NCBI RefSeq assembly: GCF_000499845.2
Contig: NC_023753.2
Location: 26,380,202-26,444,201 of the forward strand
Source of the DNA: Phaseolus vulgaris
Taxonomy: Eukaryota > Streptophyta > Magnoliopsida > Fabales > Fabaceae
Direction of reading: 5' to 3'
DNA length: 64,000 nucleotides
This document shows, piece after piece, positions 40,880 through 52,799 of this stretch; position 1 is the stretch's first letter; the number at the start of each line of letters is the position of its first letter. The notes beneath the pieces were generated by a model, which saw only the letters and a list, made by a program, of their open reading frames with translations, searched no databases and had not been told where the DNA came from. The position numbers and the translations under genes are program-made.

Positions 40880-41940
40880 CTTTCACGAAAAATATGAGTA
40901 ACCCCGTAAACCTAATTTTCCCACATTAATTAAGACAAACATTTCATAAGCAGGAACATTTGTCTTAGCAGTAAACGCAACACAAACCAAAGCAGAATCA
41001 CATTCCAACCAAACATTAGTAAGCCTCATCTTTTGAGCTTCCTCCATAGCATGTATAACCCCACAAAACTCAGCAACCAGAGCAGTCTAAACTTCAAGAA
41101 ACGCAGAAAAAACTCCAATAAATTCTCCCGTACTCCCATGAAAAATACCTCCACAAGTAGCAAGACCAGAATATCCCTAGCAGCCCCATCAGTGTTAATT
41201 TTAACCCAGTCTGGTGAAGGAAACTTCCATCTAACAGGAAGAGGACGTAGAACTTTACCAGTACGAGTGTTAATACCAAAAAACTTGAGCACATTGAAAT
41301 CGAACATATCATTCTTCATTGAAGCTTTAGACGAATTACTCACTATACAAGTTAAATCTTTAATAACCAAAATAGCCCTAGAAACCGCAATCTTATCCTG
41401 AAAACGAGCATAATTCCTCATACGCCATATCATCCAAATAGAAAAAGTTATCACAGCTAGCTTAATCAATTTAACCAACGGACTACCATCACTCTTTATA
41501 AAAAGAAATAAGATCCTCCTTATTAGAGAAATGATAAGTAGGAAAAATGTGTCGAACCCAACTCAAAAAACGCAAAGCATTAGCACATTCAAAAAGTAAA
41601 TGTTGAATAGATTCCTCGTGCTTTTCACAAAGCGTACACATAGAACAAATAGGCAGACCTTTATTTTGAATATGTTGATATGTAAGAAGTCGCCCAAGAA
41701 AAACTTTCCAAATGACGAGTTTTGGAAGGTGGAATATATGAAGACCAAATGAATTTACCCCAACTACAGGAAACCCCTGGATCCAAGAAAAAAGTCCTAG
41801 CTGATTTAAGAGTGAGACAACCAGACTCATTTAGAATCCAATTAGGAATATCCTGTTCCGCCCTAACCATGATATGACTAAAAAGATGAGGCATCTGCTG
41901 TAAAGACAATGAAATATTTCAATCACCACCTGCCCAAAAC
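40880..41940 (-). pseudogene. LINE-type remnant: zinc-binding RT tail and RNase H-like domain
   Basis: Minus-strand frames hold, in order, a reverse-transcriptase zinc-binding (zf-RVT) region with CTLCEKHEESIQHLLFEC, a linker, and a plant RNase H-like domain (PDWVKINTDGAA, then AEFCGVIHAMEEAQKMRL and WLECDSALVCVAF). This is the C-terminal layout of plant LINE/non-LTR elements and related RNase H-like gene fragments. At least two frameshifts separate the blocks and the catalytic RT core is absent, so it is a dead 3' piece. Confidence 0.75.
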
Positions 41941-42175
41941 TGAGAGACTGTATCGGAATACTAGCACCATCAGATAATCCTGCAATATTTGCTAAAGAAG
42001 TAGTAGCACACCATTTATCATTTCAGAAATTAATAAGAGAACTTGTACCAACAGTCTAAGAAGTATAATAAAGTATAGTAGAATAAAACTTTTTAATTCC
42101 AAACTAAAGAGATGAAGATCTATAAACTATTCAAAACTTGTATTTTGATTTAAGGACCGTGACTTTCAAGAACAA

Positions 42176-42340
42176 AGAGCAAGACTTTTCGTCCTCACTT
42201 CTTCGTCATCAAATTCTTCGTCATCAAATTCTTCGTTATCAAATTCTTCATTATTAGATGCTTCAAAGTCTTGATTCTGAACGCCATCAAAATTTAAATC
42301 ATTGGAACCCAAACCAACCCCACACCTTAATAATAGTAAT
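42176..42340 (-). pseudogene. Acidic-tail ORF fragment with a 15-bp repeat
   Basis: On the minus strand a frame ending at the stop at 42176-42178 reads GLGSNDLNFDGVQNQDFEAS and then repeats of about five residues, E-F-D-x-E, encoded by a 15-bp tandem unit ('cttcgtcatcaaatt' on plus, about 42208-42260). It looks like the acidic C-terminus of some protein. I do not recognise the family, and no upstream exon is visible. It may belong to a decayed transposase. Confidence 0.35.
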
Positions 42341-42616
42341 CCTTCTTCTCTCCACTTACCATATTACAAATGTTGTCAAAGCTAACGAAAATGATATCAA
42401 TATCTAGCGCATATTGTAAAAAGTAATTAAATCCCCACCTCATCTAATCTCCCTAATTACAATAAACAAGAAAGGAGTGCATCGCTCCAATCCCAAGCTC
42501 CTCTCATCTCAAGTATCTTCTTTTAGGTTTTTCTTTTCAATGTAAGTATTAAATCAACCCACTTTGACCCCAAAAGAAAAGTAGCAAAACTAAGCCCAAA
42601 CGAGCAACAAAATGAA

Positions 42617-42936
42617 GGTTGCTTCTTCCTGCACCTCCATACCTTCTTCTCTCACCTCCATAGATTTTCGTATTTCCAAAAATGCCCCTCTATAATATTC
42701 TGGATTCATTTTTCAAATTTGTAATTAACTTCCGGATTATATAATCCAGAAGTCTTTTTTCAGATGCATGATTACTTTCCGGATTACATAATCCGGAAGT
42801 CTTTTTTCAAATACGTTTTCAGATTACATAATCCGGAAGTTATTCTATGGGGATGGCACAAGAAGGATAAAAATGTATTTTCATATTGTGTATGGAGGTA
42901 CCAGAAGAAGATATGGAGGTGCAGGAAGAAACAGTC
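42617..42936. mobile_element. MULE-type MITE, 9-bp TSD (family copy 2)
   Basis: A 320-bp element flanked by the perfect 9-bp duplication CAAAATGAA (42608-42616 and 42937-42945). The ends are GGTTGCTTCTTCCTGCACCT on the left and the inverse of GACTGTTTCTTCCTGCACCT on the right. They share CTGCACC and the spacing of the copy at 14334-14650, and the size is almost equal. The interior holds three palindromes of the type ccggattacataatccgg. No coding capacity. Confidence 0.87.
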
Positions 42937-42945
42937 CAAAATGAA

Positions 42946-45910
42946 GGGTCACTGATCACAGGGCCGAAGAAGTAACTTGTGGCTTGGCATGGCGTTTCTA
43001 GTCGTCGACTGCAAGTAGCAGCAGGTTTTCTCAAAAAGTGTTTGAAAAAAAACTTATTTGCATAAATGAATCAAGGATTCTTTTTTTTTTCTTCCTTCCA
43101 AAAAATCTTTTAATCCGAGCTCGTGGCAGAACTCAAATGTCTGACGAGTATAATTCGGTTTCAACAAATTTAGCACTGAGCGAGTAAAGAAACAAGTTGT
43201 CTAGTTTTTTGTTACTCAAACTCGTGCACTCAACCGATTGAGTTAACGCTAGGATTTAACAGCCATGTTGGAATGATATTCATGTTTGTAATTTACATTG
43301 ATATTTTATGATTACAAAAATCTGACATGCAACATTCCTTAACGCTATCTTACTTGTAGCTTACAACTTTCCTAAAAGAATCATGATACACCAAATTATA
43401 AATCTGCAAGAATATAAACCTCAATTTTTCTAAGTAAAAACTTCATTCTTCCTCATAATTAAAAAGAGCTTTCAAAAGCTGAAGAGCCTTCTAATAGGAT
43501 CACTGAAACCCGAATACAGATCAAGAAGCTTTTGTATAAAACAAAATTTTATACATTTTCTAAGACGAGCGATTTATTGTAAACGTATACAAATAATGAT
43601 GCAGAATATTCAGATGCATATAAAGGAAACCCATTATTCAGTTTTGCCTTATGGAAACTCAACTTTGGCACACTGTTTTTGAGATGTGAAATTGATTCCA
43701 CAATAGGGCTAAGAGACAACCAAAGATAAAAAAGTATGTTTCCTTTTCACCCATTCAATTAACATTAAAGTGCAGGAAAAAATGAGAAATGTATCAAATA
43801 CAACTTATTTTATCATCCAAACGATGAAACACATCGATGCTGACGGTAACTCTTTCAGCCGTAATTTTAAAAGTTTAAAACAAAAGATCAAGCAAGCCAA
43901 CCACCTCCAATTCAATAACCAGGCTCCTCCTAAAGAAAACAAAATAATTAAATATATTAGCCACAAACACAAAAGAAATAGGTACTTACAGTGAGTTAAC
44001 ACGTAATTGCATTTAAACAATAGAATAGTGGTACTCACCGACTTATAACTTTTTTGTATTCTGTACATCACTGACTTAGAATTTGCATTAAGTATATCTA
44101 AAATTACTTTGGAAGTTTTGGGGGTGTTTGGTTTGTTTTACGATTTTCATTACAAATTCCAGTAATGAGTGCAAACATGTCAGCTTGTTTTCATTATCTT
44201 CTTGTTTTCAAGTTTAGTAAAGGAAAAGGTGACGACGATGAACATTTCTTTGTTTTCATCTCCTTCAAAATTTAGAAAATAAGAATAAAAAATAAAACAA
44301 GATAGCATTTTATTGTAAATGGAAACACATTAACTGAAAATGAACTATACCCTTAGAATGTGGATTAGAAGTGCAAAAAAGAAATTTGAGACTTTGTAGA
44401 GTGAGTCCCCTATTTCCTAGTCTGAATCAAGAAGATTGCAGATCATAGATATGGGAACTTACAAGAATTATAGAATAAAACCTGTCTCCTCTCAACTGCA
44501 GGAAGCTGAGAATCCTGCTCCTCTTCCCGTCAGTTTCCAATGAACTCCTTCCCTTAGTTCACCCCTTTTTACTACCTACTACTTCCTCCCGCCCCATCCT
44601 AACAACTTCAGTTCAAGAATCCTAACTAACACACTGTTAACAGATACTGAAAGAGATCCTACAAATAAATGCGATCATCTATTATTACACACAACACACA
44701 CCCCTTGACCACATAGGGTTTCCTAATAATGTTAATTATGTCCCAACATCCTCTTCCCACATTTGAGAATGCAGATATGTGAAACAATTTAGGAGAAGAG
44801 AAGATGCCAAACAAAATTTGTGAAAAGAACTTTTCCAAACATCTTTTTTGTAGCAAAACCTTTAACATTTTTCTTCTGCAAGATTACTAAAAGTTTAGAA
44901 CCTCATAAGTGGCATAGATGATTATGTGTCTGGAAAAACTAAAATTCACATATTTTGGGTTCTGCAAGCCTACAAACAACTTCATTTACCATGAACATGA
45001 ACAGTTCAAATGATGTACAAAATTAAAATGCAAATAGCAATAAAAAAACATAAGTTAGGAGGCCTTTAAAAGAGATAATTATTCATCAACAGGCCAAAAG
45101 CACTGCAACAACTAAAAATTACATTATCTTTCACCCACAAAATTATCATCAAGTGCAAGAAAATTCATGATCGTATCAAAGAGAACTAACTATCATCTAA
45201 TCTGACCAATTAAATACATCAAAGCAGAGGTAACTTACAGCCCTTACTTTGCAGATTCTTTTAAAACAAAAAGATCAAGCAAGCCAACCATCCCCAATAC
45301 AACAAGAAAAAATTACTCCGGCATCAACCACCAAATATAAAAACAAAACAGCACGCGCACATAGTCAACAACAAGTAAAAGTAATGTTCATTAATAGCAA
45401 TATAAATTCTGAACTATATTTCCTATAAAAAAATAGCCGCACTAATCAAAGGTCATCACCAACCAATAAATTTCCAAAGGAGAATGCATACTGGAAAATT
45501 ACGCTAAAAAAGTTTCAGATCTTAAGGAAAACAGAATTCTGTAATTACCCTCAACAAAATCACCCCGAAACTTCTGGCGTGTGTTTGGCTTGTTTTTTTT
45601 AACATTTTCAATGTCATTAGCCGTCAAGTTCCCTATTCCATCACAAAACTTCGAAATAAAATAAAAAAAGTGACATTTTTCTCTCGATTCCCCACAGGTA
45701 AAGAAGACAATCATGTTCGAGCTTATCTCCCAAAATACCCCGTTCGACAACCCTAGATCCCACATGTATATGAAATTCACAATTACAAATGAAAACAGCG
45801 TAAACGTTTAAAATCAACAAACACAAATGACCGAAACACAGGATCTATCTAACTGCTCAAAAGTAGAATAAAGGGCGTGGCATGAGAAAGGTACCAGAAG
45901 GAATGATGAA
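42946..45910. other. Intergenic DNA with no supported gene
   Basis: Moderate-complexity AT-rich DNA. A 40-bp block, 'aaaacaaaagatcaagcaag' plus 'ccaacca', occurs near 43877-43905 and again near 45262-45292, an unexplained short direct repeat. The part next to 45911 is probably the 3' UTR, possibly spliced, of the mitochondrial protein gene. Confidence 0.4.
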
Positions 45911-46177
45911 TCAGTGGTGCTGCTGAGCGTGCAGGCGGTGCTCAAGGTGGCGGCGCTCGTGAGGGAGAGCGACGAGGTAGGATAAGATCATGCCGCCGTA
46001 ACAGACATGGAAGATGGGATCGGGGGAACTGGTTTCGATGTACTTGGCGTGGTAGTTGTCCATGCCACGCTGAATCGCTCTCTTTATGTAACCCAACGAC
46101 AGCATAGGTTTCACGTGCTCTGGAACCTCGTTCAACTTCTTCCCCCTTATCTCATTGAAGAATCTTCTCAACGCCAT
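45911..46177 (-). CDS. Small mitochondrial protein, probable ATP synthase membrane subunit (At4g30010-type)
   Basis: A single-exon 88-aa protein starting MALRRFFNEIRG and ending HRLHAQQHH. The Met at 46177 is chosen because it is the only ATG matching the family start; the upstream in-frame extension begins with TTG. The centre (MDNYHAKYIETSSPDPIF) leads into one hydrophobic segment (about 55-73, HVCYGGMILSYLVALPH) and a His/Arg-rich tail. The pattern matches a conserved plant protein (At4g30010-like) that I recall being assigned to mitochondrial complex V as a subunit f-like component; that assignment is from memory. Site II and G-box motifs lie in the upstream DNA, as in many nuclear genes for mitochondrial proteins. 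Confidence 0.8.
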   Translation of the reverse strand: MALRRFFNEIRGKKLNEVPEHVKPMLSLGYIKRAIQRGMDNYHAKYIETSSPDPIFHVCYGGMILSYLVALPHERRHLEHRLHAQQHH

Positions 46178-46293
46178 TGCTTCCCTCTGCAACAAACCCT
46201 AAGCAAATTTTCCGATTGCAACTCTGCCTAATTCAATTGCAAAATTGGGATAGTTATGTGCGTAGATGAATGAGACAACGTGGCCCCGTGTTG

Positions 46294-46329
46294 CACGTGA
46301 CCCCCGGCCCGGCCCGTTCAATATGGGCC
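46294..46329. promoter_or_regulatory. G-box and site II motif upstream of the mitochondrial protein gene
   Basis: CACGTG at 46294-46299 and TGGGCC at 46324-46329, about 120-150 bases upstream of the ATG. TGGGCY (site II) elements are common in promoters of nuclear genes for respiratory proteins and are bound by TCP factors. The role here is inferred. Confidence 0.5.
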
Positions 46330-46879
46330 TGATGCTATAATGTAAGCCATGTTATTCGCATGTTCCTGGCTCAATATTCGAACAAGACCATGCTATTATT
46401 TTCTAACCCAATACTGTTACATTAATATAGTCAAGACAGTTTTTTCCTACACCCGCTACATTTTTCTTCCTACACCTCTACATTTTTTCTTCCGGCACCC
46501 CAAAGCTGACCTCTACCTTTTATTTTGAAATTGGAATCTGGGAGTGTGCTACGGATTCATCAATCCAAAAGTGAATCTTGCTTTCCAAACCATATTACCA
46601 TTTCATTAAATAAATTATTTCGTTTTATTTTTAAGAATAATATGAAAAGAAAACTTACTAATTTAGAAAATAAATTATGTCAATGAGTAATGTTACATTG
46701 ATAGGTTTAAAACATGTACCGGTAAAAACCTTGTGGTATATCGCACATCGACATATAGAGTAAACAAAAGTTAGCCTAAGAGCAAGCACTCGGTCTTTCA
46801 GCTTAATTAAAGAAAACACACTATAACGATTAACAATTGAATAACTTAATTAAGCCCTTAAATTATTATTAGGAGGATA

Positions 46880-47330
46880 TAAGCACAAATATGGATACGA
46901 ACACTGACACGACATGCATACCGACACGGAGATACGTATAATTTCTAAAATATAGGATACGGGGACACGGATTTATATATTATATAATTTTGAATTATAT
47001 AAATAGAAAATAAATATTATGTGCAAAAGTATGTTCCAGATTCTTTTGGGAGCAGGAAGATATTTTTCATGACTGGCTCAAAAGAATTTGTTCTTATTTT
47101 TATAATCATAATAAAAATTAATACAATAAATTTGAGTTTTTAGAAAGTTATTGTATTTATACCTTTTAAAATTATGTTAGAACCGTGCTAGAATTTTCAA
47201 AAATCCAACAAATATTTTTTTGAATTGAACACTTCACCGATCAGTATCCTACGAGTGTCGACACAGATACATATGTCCAACACGGATACGCCATTTAAAA
47301 ATAAGTGTCCGAGCCTTATAAGTTTACATG
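46880..47330. repeat. Degenerate repeat with 'ggatacg' and 'gacacgg' motifs at both ends
   Basis: The left part (46888-46975) and right part (47238-47310) are rich in 'gatacg', 'gacacg' and 'cacggata', separated by AT-rich DNA. They may be decayed ends of a transposon. The borders and class are unclear. Confidence 0.35.
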
Positions 47331-49264
47331 GATCTATCCCAATCTCTCTCGTATAGGTAAGAGTCTCTGACCATAACATAAAATTAAGGTACGATTTTCT
47401 TTTTTTACCAGAAAACTCGAAGTTATGAAGTTATATAATAGAGATCCGACCTAATAATTTTTAAGAAGAAAACATGTTGTGGAGACATAGGAAGGAATGA
47501 AGACTACCGAAGGGTGGTTCAGAAAGTAAAAGATAAAATTAATTGGATAAAGTTAGTTGGGTCAGATAAACAGCACAGAGTGGCATGCATGAGTAGCATT
47601 CATGGTGGCATAATGATACAGGTGAGTTTGCTTACCAACTTCAAACACAGAAATGGTAATATGGTTCTACTATTTAAGACAAACTTAACTTTTTTTGTGT
47701 CTGTAAACAGTGGGATAGTGAAAAAAGGACAGAGACAACACAACTTTTTTCTTTTTAAAATTTAGATTGTTCATACATATCACAACAAGATTAATGCATA
47801 AAGTAGTTACATACCCAAGAAGAGTTTAATTCATAAGGATAGAGCTAATACTTCACACCATCATCAGTTCGAATAGAGTTACCATATCAAGATTTTGTTT
47901 ATGAATATCGTACGTGCTTGTAACTTAATAACCACTTTAAATAATGATATACTTTTAACTTTATAATGTATATCATACATGAAATTTTGTTCCCAAATAC
48001 ACTTTAAAAAAAATATTACTCATGATTAATTCAAGGGACTTTTTTTTTCTAAGTAAACCGATTCACTGTTTACAGTGGAAATAAATTTAGTCTTTGGAAA
48101 GTCGAATTGCCATATCTATTTGCTCTTTTGTGGATGAAACCAATTAGAATTCCACAGATCTTTAATCATAGAAATTAATTTAATTAATAAAGATTTTTTT
48201 TAATGTTGTTAAGTTTCAAAGATTATTAAAAAACTTTATAGATTTTTTAACCTTGTTAAATTCTAATGTTAACCTTATAAAAATAATGGAGATTTTTTTA
48301 ACATTTGTTAAATTTTAAAGATTTTTTTTTCTAAAACTTCAACAAAAAAATGGAGATTGTTTTAACTTTCGTTAAATTTCAAAGATTTATGATAGAATCT
48401 TAATAAAACACTCTAGATTTTTTTAACTTCAATAAATAAATATAATTAAATTTATTTATAAATAAATAATTAAAAACTACATAGTTTTAATATATTTTAT
48501 AACTAAATTCTCTAAAAAAATTGAAAGTGTAATTTTTACAAGTAAGTTTTCTAAAGTTTCAAAATTTTATTTTAAAAACTTTGCAAAATAACCTGGATAA
48601 TAAGTATATCAACAACTAATCTTGGATAATAAGTATTTCAACCGTATTTGCATATTTTTTATGATTGATGATAGTTGGTTTATATAATTCCTAGTTTTTT
48701 TTGTTACGAGCTCATATTTTAAAAAACTTGACTTATTTTGTTTTAGTTTTTTATGTACATATATTTTATGTGCAATTAGTTTTAGTTATAATTGTTAATA
48801 ATTAATTCTCATAATTTTGAAATATTTTAAATTAAGATTTTTATTTTAAAATGCATCTAATAATTAATTCACTCTGAAAGTGAGGAGTGAGAAGTGAGAA
48901 GTGATAAAGTTAATTTCTCCTCACAATATGTTATTGCAATCTTTAGCCAAAAACACACGTAACTTTGAAGTCCACATCTAATAGATAATACAATTATTTA
49001 GGATATATAAAACAGTGATAAACACTAGTTGTTGTCGAGTTAGGTAAAAGTGGTTTGTGACCTAAGTTGGGGCAGTAAGGTGATGGAAGAAACAATATTG
49101 GAGTAAAAAGAAGATAATGTCTTATTTAATGTTTCTTCTCCTTAAATATAATAGACATAAGTGTGGCTGAATTGTGATTCCTTGTTAGGACTGTTGGCAG
49201 CGGCCATTGAGCCTGTGCCAGAGAGCAGTGTGTCTACAGTGGAGGAGAGAAATTAGGAGGATCG

Positions 49265-49400
49265 TAGACAAGTCATTTTACGAGAATTTCGAAACTCATA
49301 GTATTTTATAGAGGTTTTTAAACCCATGATATTTAACAAAAGTTTTGAAACCCATGGTATTTTATGAAAGTTCTTAAACCCATGGTATTTAACCGGCTGA
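49265..49400. repeat. 28-29-bp minisatellite ('ttttgaaacccatggtattt')
   Basis: Four diverged copies in tandem. The 'gttttgaaaccc' core resembles the subterminal repeats of the CACTA element at 56421-61382, which hints at a related but decayed element. Confidence 0.7.
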
Positions 49401-50922
49401 AAGGCTTTTCCAGAGGTTTAAAAAACTCCAGGAAACACACATCTCCCAGGGATGGTTTAGCGGGAGAAACTACAATCCTTAAAAAAATGACTTAATAAAA
49501 GTTTTAACCTTGGATAATGTGAAAATAAACTCCGTTAAACCATTTTTTTTTTCTCGCAGTTAAAGTACAAATTAACAGTATGCAATTAATTTAAAAATTA
49601 ACTCGTGTTTTCCTTTTCATTGTAAAATGCAATTACTCTTACTCATTAAGGTGTGTGTTTTTGTATTTTATAAACTTTCTTTAATAGATACATGTGACAA
49701 TTATTTATATTATCACTAATGAAGATTGAACAAAAACTAATAGAATTAAAATTTTATATTAAAATTATAATTTTTTTATTATATAAAAATAAAATATATC
49801 AATACTTATTAGATCGATTATTTACCTTAAATATTTTATCTAAAATCATTTTTTTTCTATTTTCTTTCCCATAAACCCTAAAAAAAAGTCTCAAAAGACT
49901 CGTGAAAAATTGACTCCCAGGAACTAAATTGCAAAGGAGTTTCAACCACAATTCGACTTCCCAAAAACTAAATTTTTACTGTGTGTATGCATCGGTCTAC
50001 TTGGGGAAATAAACTCCCATGGATAATATTTTTTTGAAAGTTTATTATTGGGAGAAAAAATAGTTTTAATAATTTAGTGTGAATATTATGCAGCAATAAG
50101 GTAGAATGCAGATGTTTTGTAATTTTAGTCTGTTTGAAAAGGCCTTGAGTTGTTTTGGGGTAGAACTAGCTAGGGAAATTGAAGAGCAGCTAAATATGGA
50201 ATATAAAAGAGAGTAGGTAACAGTGTTTAATGGGTTATTTACTATTTAGTTGACCTCTCTTCTTCTTCTTCAATTGTTTCATTCAAATAGAACAATTGTG
50301 ACTACTGCTACCATCTTTGCCAGTTGCCATTGCTCATGTCTTTGCCTATTACCATTCTCAATTCTTCATTCAATCCCTTTACCTAACCTATTAACTAACA
50401 CTCACCATACTTATACCAACAAATATCTTTACTTAAACAATCATTATTTCTTTTAATCAACTTGCATTCACAAATTAGGCTGGGAGGAGTTGGTTGGTAA
50501 CACTCTAAATATACAAAACACAAGAATTGTTAATGTTAAAAAAACAGTTATAACTGTTGCTTTGTTTAAAGTAGATTACACTATAGTATTATCAATTTTT
50601 CAAACTTCTGTTATACTTGGCTTTTCTAATTCTCTATAATCGTTTGAAAAACATTAATGCTACTGATCTTGTTTATCATATAAAAAGTATTACAGTTTAT
50701 AAAGTTTCCTGTTAGGAAAATGAGAAAATGGTAATGTAATTTATTCAATTGTTAACTTTAAATATTTTAGCACATGAAGCATGTTAAAAAGGTCACAGTT
50801 CTCTCTCAATAGAGTTTGGAATTTTGAAAGAACACAAATCCTCTATTTTACTTGTTTATGGATTTTATATCACTTAAAAAAACCATTAAATAAAATCCAT
50901 TCTTTTGTGTATGGATTTTATA

Positions 50923-51325
50923 TTACTATAAAAAAATTATTAAATAAAAATTAATTTTAAAGATAGAAATTAGTTAGTTGTTATATTACTAAATTATATA
51001 TTATTTTAGAAATTAAAAAAATTATTGATATCTAAATTAGTTTTATTATTTTTTAAATTGATATCTAATTAGTTATCATAGTTTTATACCAACTTTATAA
51101 TTTAAATAATTGGTAGTTAAAACTTTAATACTTTAATTAAATATCAATTTACAAATTATTTATAATAAAAACTTATTAGATACTAATATTTTTTTAGTAT
51201 TTAAAATAATATATAATTTGGTCAATGATTAATTTCTTTTCTTTAAAATAGTATCTAATTAATTTAATCAATATAATAATTAATTTCTTTTTTATAAACT
51301 CGGTTTTTATTTTGTGTTCCTATAA
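50923..51325. mobile_element. CACTA-type MITE (family copy D)
   Basis: Shares with the copy at 15701-16083 the order 'aaattaattttaaagat', 'agttagttgttatattacta', 'attggtagttaaaa' and 'gtatctaatt'. It is nearly full-length but the CACTA ends have decayed (left 'tactata'). No clear TSD. Confidence 0.65.
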
Positions 51326-52357
51326 TAATATAAACAACAAGTTGACACGTGTGTTAATAAATGACTTTTTATAAATGTTCTTGAGAATATAAGTTGTGCA
51401 ATTAATTATTTATATGAGAACTAAAGAGTAAAAATTATTATAGAAGGATATAGGAAAAAACGGAAACAATTTTGTTTTCTATACGTTAATTAGTGGGACA
51501 TAATGTGAGATAAAGAAGTGAGTCAGGCTACAGCAGACCAGAAACTACACTGGAAACGGGAACTGATCTAATTTCAAATACAACTGATATTATCTTTCAT
51601 ATGTTGGTGACAAAACAGATTAAAACTAAGTTACTGCTGCAAAAACAAACATCACTGCTGTTATAATTACTTCTATATTTTTTTTTATGTATGGATCAAC
51701 TTGAGTTTACATTTCTTCTTTAAATTAAATTAAGGTTATTTGTGGTAGAAAACTGATCATATTATTTAAAAAATTATTTTAAATTTAATTTAATCTTACA
51801 AAATTAATTTATAAGTGTGAAATTTCATGTATATATTTTACTTGATATAAGATTTCAAATACATATTAGATTTAAAACACATATTGTAGAATTACGAGTC
51901 CGGACGGTTAGAATTTTGTGTGCTCATGCGAAATAATACATAATATAGAAAAAAAAAATGTTTTTTACTTATATTATGATATTAACACTTGTCAAAGCGC
52001 TTACAACAAAATTATGATACGTATGTTCATGTATAATTTATTTTGACCTCATTTCAACAAGATCTTTAGAATAGTAGTTTAGAAAAACCTTAATAGTATG
52101 CATGTAGTTGGGTCTGAGAGAGAGAGAGAGAGATAAAGTTGAAATAAGTTTATAGATAAGCACACACGTACATGCTAAAAACATACATGTTCTAATCAAA
52201 GTGAAAATACCGACCCATAAAACTAAGAACCATAACACACACTGGTTACACACCTCACGCACAATTATTTTCTTCACGAATAAACAAAGAAACAAAGACT
52301 ATAGGCTATATATATAATAGCAGCTGAAAGTAACAAACAGGAAGAAGGAGAGTGGGC
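51326..52357. other. Intergenic DNA downstream of the glycine-rich protein gene
   Basis: AT-rich, with a (GA)n run at about 52114-52132. No gene is seen apart from the likely 3' UTR of the glycine-rich protein gene at the right end. Confidence 0.5.
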
Positions 52358-52654
52358 TCAAGGGAGACTAAAGCTGGGGCCTTCACCAATGCCAGGGACT
52401 CCGAGACCACCAAGCCCACCAGGCCCACCAGGCCCTCCGGGCCCTCCGAATCCCCCAAGTCCACCAGCAGGCCCACCCATGCCGCCGTCAAAGCCCGAGC
52501 CTATTCCTCCAAAGGGAAGACCATTGTTGCCAACTCCTGAGAAACCGTAGCCGAGGAAGTTCTTCTGGTCCCCAAAAGTAGCGTCACTGGGAATGGTTCT
52601 GGCACTTGCAACCACGGCAAGAGCAAGAAGCAGCAAGATGCACCACTTAGCCAT
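52358..52654 (-). CDS. Secreted small glycine-rich protein
   Basis: A single-exon 98-aa protein. MAKWCILLLLALAVVASA is a clear signal peptide (cleavage likely near residue 18-19), so it should be secreted, probably to the cell wall. After a short charged stretch (TIPSDATFGDQKNF) come Gly-rich repeats: first GG-x-G-S/G type (about 45-65), then GGxGG and a run of GGPG units (about 66-80). It ends in FSLP. Glycine-rich proteins of this kind are structural or stress- and development-related wall proteins; the exact role is unknown. A TATA box lies about 105 bases upstream. Confidence 0.85.
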   Translation of the reverse strand: MAKWCILLLLALAVVASARTIPSDATFGDQKNFLGYGFSGVGNNGLPFGGIGSGFDGGMGGPAGGLGGFGGPGGPGGPGGLGGLGVPGIGEGPSFSLP

Positions 52655-52758
52655 GTCTCTCTTTTTTTCTTGTCTCAACACAACAGATGTTTTTCTCACT
52701 GTCTTATGTTGTATTTGGTATTCTTTTCGTTGTGCTAGAACAATGCTTGGGATTCTCC

Positions 52759-52766
52759 TTTTTATA
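52759..52766 (-). promoter_or_regulatory. TATA box of the glycine-rich protein gene
   Basis: Minus-strand TATAAAAA preceded by 'ccac' and followed by 'ggag', about 105 bases upstream of the ATG at 52654. Position and sequence are canonical. Confidence 0.7.
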
Positions 52767-52799
52767 GTGGAAAAAGTGACAACAGTGTAGTATGGGACA

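Larger units (their letters stand above)
46400..50922. other. AT-rich intergenic DNA with degenerate repeats
   Basis: No gene is supported. It holds a 'ggatacg/gacacgg'-type degenerate inverted repeat (46880-47330) and a minisatellite (49265-49400). The rest is AT-rich, with nothing recognised. Confidence 0.5.

Noticed and set aside
43210..43265. tRNA-like segment 'cactcaaccgattgagttaacgctagg'
   Set aside because: No cloverleaf could be drawn and no acceptor stem or T-loop is visible.
46178..46195. Longer N-terminus for the mitochondrial protein
   Set aside because: It also starts with TTG; the ATG at 46177 matches the family start.
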